DNA of 64,000 bases from an uncultured Blastocatellia bacterium (GTDB taxonomy: Bacteria; Acidobacteriota; Blastocatellia; Chloracidobacteriales; Chloracidobacteriaceae), in assembly GCA_937934745.1 (NCBI GenBank), contig CALGZC010000040.1, positions 94,718 through 158,717 of the forward strand, written 5' to 3'. The stretch's first letter is position 1. Each line of letters starts with the position of its first letter. This document shows positions 62,101 through 64,000 of the stretch, one piece after another. The notes under the pieces were generated by a model. That model made no database searches and was not told the origin of the DNA. It worked only from the letters and a program-made list of their open reading frames with translations. The translations under genes and the position numbers were made by a program.

Positions 62101-62321
62101 ACGCCAAAGAGCTTGAGGAGGAACGGCGACTGCTCTACGTAGCGTTGACACGCGCGGAGAAACAGGCTGTCTTGTCGTGGGCTGCGCAGCGGATGCTAAT
62201 CGATGACAAAGGCGCTGTGCGTGTCGAGCCGATGCGCCGCTTATCCTTCCTCGATGATTTGGATTGTACGGAAACTGCATGTGTAGAAGGCGCAGATCTC
62301 TCGGGTGCTGACCCGGCATAG
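59106..62321 (+). CDS. UvrD/PcrA-type superfamily 1 helicase with inserted DnaQ-like 3'-5' exonuclease domain
   Basis: A 1071-residue protein. Helicase motifs in order are I GPGTGKT (47-53), Ia AVTYTNKATEEM, II DEFQDT (238-243), III ADDDQSIFSWRGA, IV ETNYRC, V TLMTIHAAKGLEFEYVWLP (about 968-985) and VI YVALTRAEK (about 1011). Between motifs IV and V lies a DEDDh exonuclease: VVDLETTD (D680, E682), HHITPEMVADAPTF, VAHNGLVFDFPILKRRL and AHRALDDVKTL (H823, D827). Both activities look intact. The ATG at 59106 is preceded by CAGGTT; the frame is open to a TTG at 59013. A role in repair or replication restart is inferred. Gene follows the hydrolase and precedes cinA. Confidence 0.87.
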   Translation: MRPPDANANLLSPVSDPPPCPAAAPGLSDEQKRAIEAPLASRLVLAGPGTGKTRTLVYRVVHAVTDLGVPPAAILAVTYTNKATEEMRGRLRHLLPGNAGQPTVGTFHSFCIQLLRRYYDHLGLPKHFGIADEAAQIAVLQYLRPQMSISNAKSTLKHFSRARIGEQRPKHGAPTVSWAASPEDLLRNSNPFFAEYEAYLRRNALIDFDDILTLTERLLMQDGVLAEVRNELGFILVDEFQDTDAAQYAVLKRLALDWDADAKVYRNVIPVFAVADDDQSIFSWRGAHPENIHQFFTEFLAGQDGAVLRLETNYRCSGNIVAAANRLLACAPRLFQKAPRAFHPPGAAVRLHRYLDDAAEMRAIAREILETQKSGVAFSKMAVLYRRHEIGEALETTLLVQGVPCQVVRRKSIYDAPEVKRLLLLMRAVLNPDDDLAVAELIGLIADDAVRRKFEETSRCTRLPKQTLRWALRAALEDNDPGLRRIAGCLIGLLKVAETCLANVSRLSEWITTVGAFLAPDAAPLSQITAQDDIRKGVAWLVRLSELEGALIIAAESPLVEETAAWLLTKMLAGQARFLIVPHSHVKDTLPRKKAVLLALDAAAERAAMARWNFAAIMALTCGAPSVAETSRSRLSVRVDLLPVAERGARPSRFVALWKLARAYLAGALRPLFANYTVVDLETTDKDPRYCDIVEVAAARVRNGVIVETYSRLVHPTLEPITPKAQATHHITPEMVADAPTFATIAPELCDFLGDDLLVAHNGLVFDFPILKRRLAEADRKLNNVLFDTLPFARQLYADRADVKRFRLEDLAALYGIDAGTAHRALDDVKTLAQVFERMQMDYTERRSATLGTDTLGILALAMLLEMDEAEAADSQLFRSGKAMWHLIDNDDPLLTRFTDNPEAARVVAAWRRYSGVAATGVVSRPAATLTAMVQRYDDLPVHDAMTALLDFTRLFTAADTWRDCDAVTLMTIHAAKGLEFEYVWLPALEESSNIFGRDAKELEEERRLLYVALTRAEKQAVLSWAAQRMLIDDKGAVRVEPMRRLSFLDDLDCTETACVEGADLSGADPA

Positions 62322-62354
62322 CCCCCTGACCAACCCAGCGAAATCGGTGTGCCC

Positions 62355-63593
62355 ATGTTCCACGCTGAAATCATCGCCATCGGCTCAGAACTCCTGACGC
62401 CGTTCCGTAGCGACACAAACTCGCTTTGGCTGACCGCCGAACTCAACGCCCTTGGGATTGAAGTCCGGTGCAAAACGACGGTCGGCGATGACGAACTGTT
62501 TCTGGAAGAAACGCTCCGCGATGCTTTACGCAAATCGCCGCTCGTGATTACAACCGGTGGACTCGGCCCGACCGAGGATGACATCACGCGCAAGGTCGTC
62601 GCGCGTGTCATGCAGCGCCCGCTGGTGTTGCACCCGGAATTGCTCGACCGGATTCGCCGGCAATTCGCCGACCGTGGGCTAACAATGCCACCTAACAACG
62701 AGCGGCAGGCACTCGTGCCACGTGACGCCGAGCCGCTGAACAACGACTATGGTACGGCACCGGGGCTGATCCTGCGCGAAGGAGACCGGATGTTGGTTGT
62801 GTTGCCGGGGCCGCCACGCGAAATGCGCCCGATGTTTACAGCCTATGTCCGACCGAAGTTAGAACCACTGGCCGGTGCCGTCCGTCTCCGCACACGGATG
62901 CTGCGCGTGGCGGGAATGGGGGAATCCCAGGTGGACAGCCTGATTGCACCGATTTACACACGTTATACCAACCCGACAACAACGATTTTGATTAACAACA
63001 CCGAAGTTGAGGTGCACTTTACGGCCAAGGCTGCCTCTGATGCGGAAGCCGACGCACTGCTAGACGACCTTGTGGGGCAAGTTGAGGAAGCCCTCGGTGC
63101 GAATGTGTTCTCTCATCGCGGCGAGACGTTGGAGCAGGTTGTCGGCCTGCGGCTCGCGGTGCGTGGATACACGATTGCCACCGCTGAGAGTTGTACCGGT
63201 GGGCTGATTGCCAAACGGCTGACAGATGTACCGGGCAGCTCCAAGTATTTCCGTGAGGGCGTGGTGGCATACGCCAATGAGACCAAAACACGGTTGCTGG
63301 GTGTTCCGGCCGAACTCCTTGCCAGGCAGGGCGCAGTCAGTGCAGAAGTCGCCGAAGCGATGGCAGCCGGCGTCAAGGCGCGTGCCGGCACGACCATCGG
63401 TGTCGGTGTGACCGGCATTGCCGGTCCAGACGGTGGTACAGAGGACAAACCCGTAGGGTTGGTCTATGTCGGTGTCGCCGGGGATTTTGTCGTTACACAC
63501 CGAAAGTTCATTTTGCCCGGCGACCGCGACCGAATTCGCCACCTGGCCTCACAGGTGGCACTCGATCTTGTCCGGCGTACCTTCCTGCTCTAG
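62355..63593 (+). CDS. cinA: CinA-family protein (competence/damage-inducible, NMN amidohydrolase domain)
   Basis: A 412-residue protein with both CinA domains. The N-terminal molybdopterin-binding-like (COG1058) half starts FHAEIIAIGSELLTPFRSDT and has VITTGGLGPTEDDITRKVVA and VVLPGPPREMRPMF. The C-terminal half is the nicotinamide-nucleotide amidohydrolase (PncC) domain with TIATAESCTGGLIAKRLTDV, GVVAYANETKTRLLGV, and GVGVTGIAGPDGGTEDKPVG. It may recycle NMN and act in pyridine-nucleotide salvage. A GTG at 62349 is also in frame. It lies 33 bp after the helicase gene. Confidence 0.94.
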   Translation: MFHAEIIAIGSELLTPFRSDTNSLWLTAELNALGIEVRCKTTVGDDELFLEETLRDALRKSPLVITTGGLGPTEDDITRKVVARVMQRPLVLHPELLDRIRRQFADRGLTMPPNNERQALVPRDAEPLNNDYGTAPGLILREGDRMLVVLPGPPREMRPMFTAYVRPKLEPLAGAVRLRTRMLRVAGMGESQVDSLIAPIYTRYTNPTTTILINNTEVEVHFTAKAASDAEADALLDDLVGQVEEALGANVFSHRGETLEQVVGLRLAVRGYTIATAESCTGGLIAKRLTDVPGSSKYFREGVVAYANETKTRLLGVPAELLARQGAVSAEVAEAMAAGVKARAGTTIGVGVTGIAGPDGGTEDKPVGLVYVGVAGDFVVTHRKFILPGDRDRIRHLASQVALDLVRRTFLL

Positions 63594-63604
63594 AGAGCCT
63601 TTTT
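63587..63604 (+). terminator. Weak intrinsic terminator at the cinA stop
   Basis: GCTC-TAGA-GAGC (63587-63598), which includes the stop codon, is followed by C and a run of five T. The stem is only 4 bp, so activity is doubtful. Confidence 0.3.
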
Positions 63605-64000
63605 GTAACCCCTTGTGAAAACACGACGACGGCAGGCAGTCCACAGGCCAAGAGAGCGACCGAACTGCCACAGCCGGCGGAGGCTCACACCAAGGCGAGC
63701 TGCTTGAAACACACAAACCTTGGAAACAGATGGGGTGCAGGTCCCTAAGCCGCGTGGTGAGTGCACTTAGGGGCTACCTGCGAGACGTTGTTGGGGCAAT
63801 TGCTGGGGAAGAGAAGCCATAGGGCCGACAATGCTTTGCAGGGGCTTCCGCCTGCGGCGTACCTCCGGGCGATACTTCCGGCGGCGCTTAGTTGAGGAGT
63901 GGGTTTGGGGGTTGGTCTGTGGGGGTGAAGGTGGAGGAGGTAACTGGCAGGAGGGTTTCACGGAGGAGGTGAGCATTGAGGAAGGTTTGGAGGACATAGG
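63594..64000. other. Terminal 407 bp: inverted repeat and G-rich strand, no confirmed gene
   Basis: An imperfect inverted repeat occupies 63737-63781. From about 63890 the plus strand becomes strongly purine-rich with runs GGG, GGGGG and GGGGG. A minus-strand frame enters from the right edge and closes at 63767; its visible part is Pro/Ser/Arg-rich with no domain, so it may or may not be the end of a gene beyond the window. Confidence 0.4.
63737..63781. repeat. Imperfect 13-bp inverted repeat downstream of cinA
   Basis: GCAGGT-CCCTAAG (63737-63749) pairs with CTTAGGG (63766-63772) and, after a 3-base bulge, ACCTGC (63776-63781). The loop is 16 bases. It could be a transcript end or a structured RNA element. 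Confidence 0.55.

Noticed and set aside
1..64000. CRISPR arrays, insertion sequences, prophage or integron features
   Set aside because: No regularly spaced repeats, transposase motifs, integrase genes or terminal inverted repeats with target duplications were seen; the short tandem duplications have no spacers.

Overview
The window looks like part of a compact chromosome from the phylum Acidobacteriota, probably Chloracidobacterium or a close relative. The pointers are a VWFA-related protein of acidobacterial type, a very large Oar-like TonB-dependent receptor with an N-terminal carboxypeptidase-regulatory fold, ECF sigma factors with no adjacent anti-sigma gene, a CofG-type radical SAM enzyme and a moderately high GC content. 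The genus is an inference from protein style; no rRNA or photosynthesis gene lies in the window. No insertion sequence, prophage, CRISPR array or rRNA operon was seen. About 47 protein genes and one tRNA fill nearly all the space, and neighbouring genes often overlap by 4 bp or, when convergent, by up to 170 bp.

Layout. 0-17 kb: bamA (cut by the left edge), hflX, a divergent cofG, glmS with an ElyC-like gene, then a minus-strand group (59-residue Cys protein, FAD oxidoreductase, SDR, VanZ-like protein), an Rsm22-like methyltransferase coupled to an MTA/SAH deaminase, a prenyl diphosphate synthase, a TlpA-like thioredoxin, and an NfeD/SPFH pair. 17-34 kb: TolC with an MFS transporter, a TetR regulator whose 3' end runs 170 bp into lysS, an ECF sigma factor, the 1266-residue TonB receptor, a PASTA protein, rpe, bamD and an M14 peptidase. 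34-39 kb: a second ECF sigma factor facing a conspicuously GC-rich minus-strand block (GT-C-like membrane protein, tatD, guaA).

39-48 kb: a secreted protein of unknown function, a VWA protein, a flippase-like membrane protein, HU, and a signalling-flavoured run (PPP phosphatase, FHA protein, small conserved protein), then a PmtA-like methyltransferase and a SAM hydrolase. 48-64 kb: an unknown secreted protein, gatB, a single-domain response regulator, a catalytically degenerate rhomboid, 3-hydroxyanthranilate dioxygenase, a short pheT with zapB and zapA, tRNA-Glu with a clear promoter, an S41 peptidase, a PilZ protein, an alpha/beta hydrolase, a large UvrD-type helicase with an inserted DnaQ-like exonuclease, and cinA. 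The last 400 bp hold an inverted repeat and a G-rich stretch.

Most genes serve housekeeping: envelope assembly (BamA, BamD), translation (LysS, PheT, GatB, HflX, Rsm22, tRNA-Glu), division (ZapA, ZapB) and core metabolism (GlmS, GuaA, Rpe, IspA). The points most worth a second look are the helicase-exonuclease fusion, the long antisense overlap of tetR and lysS, a recurrent pattern of 12-17 bp tandem duplications, the apparently inactive rhomboid, and the truncated-type PheT.
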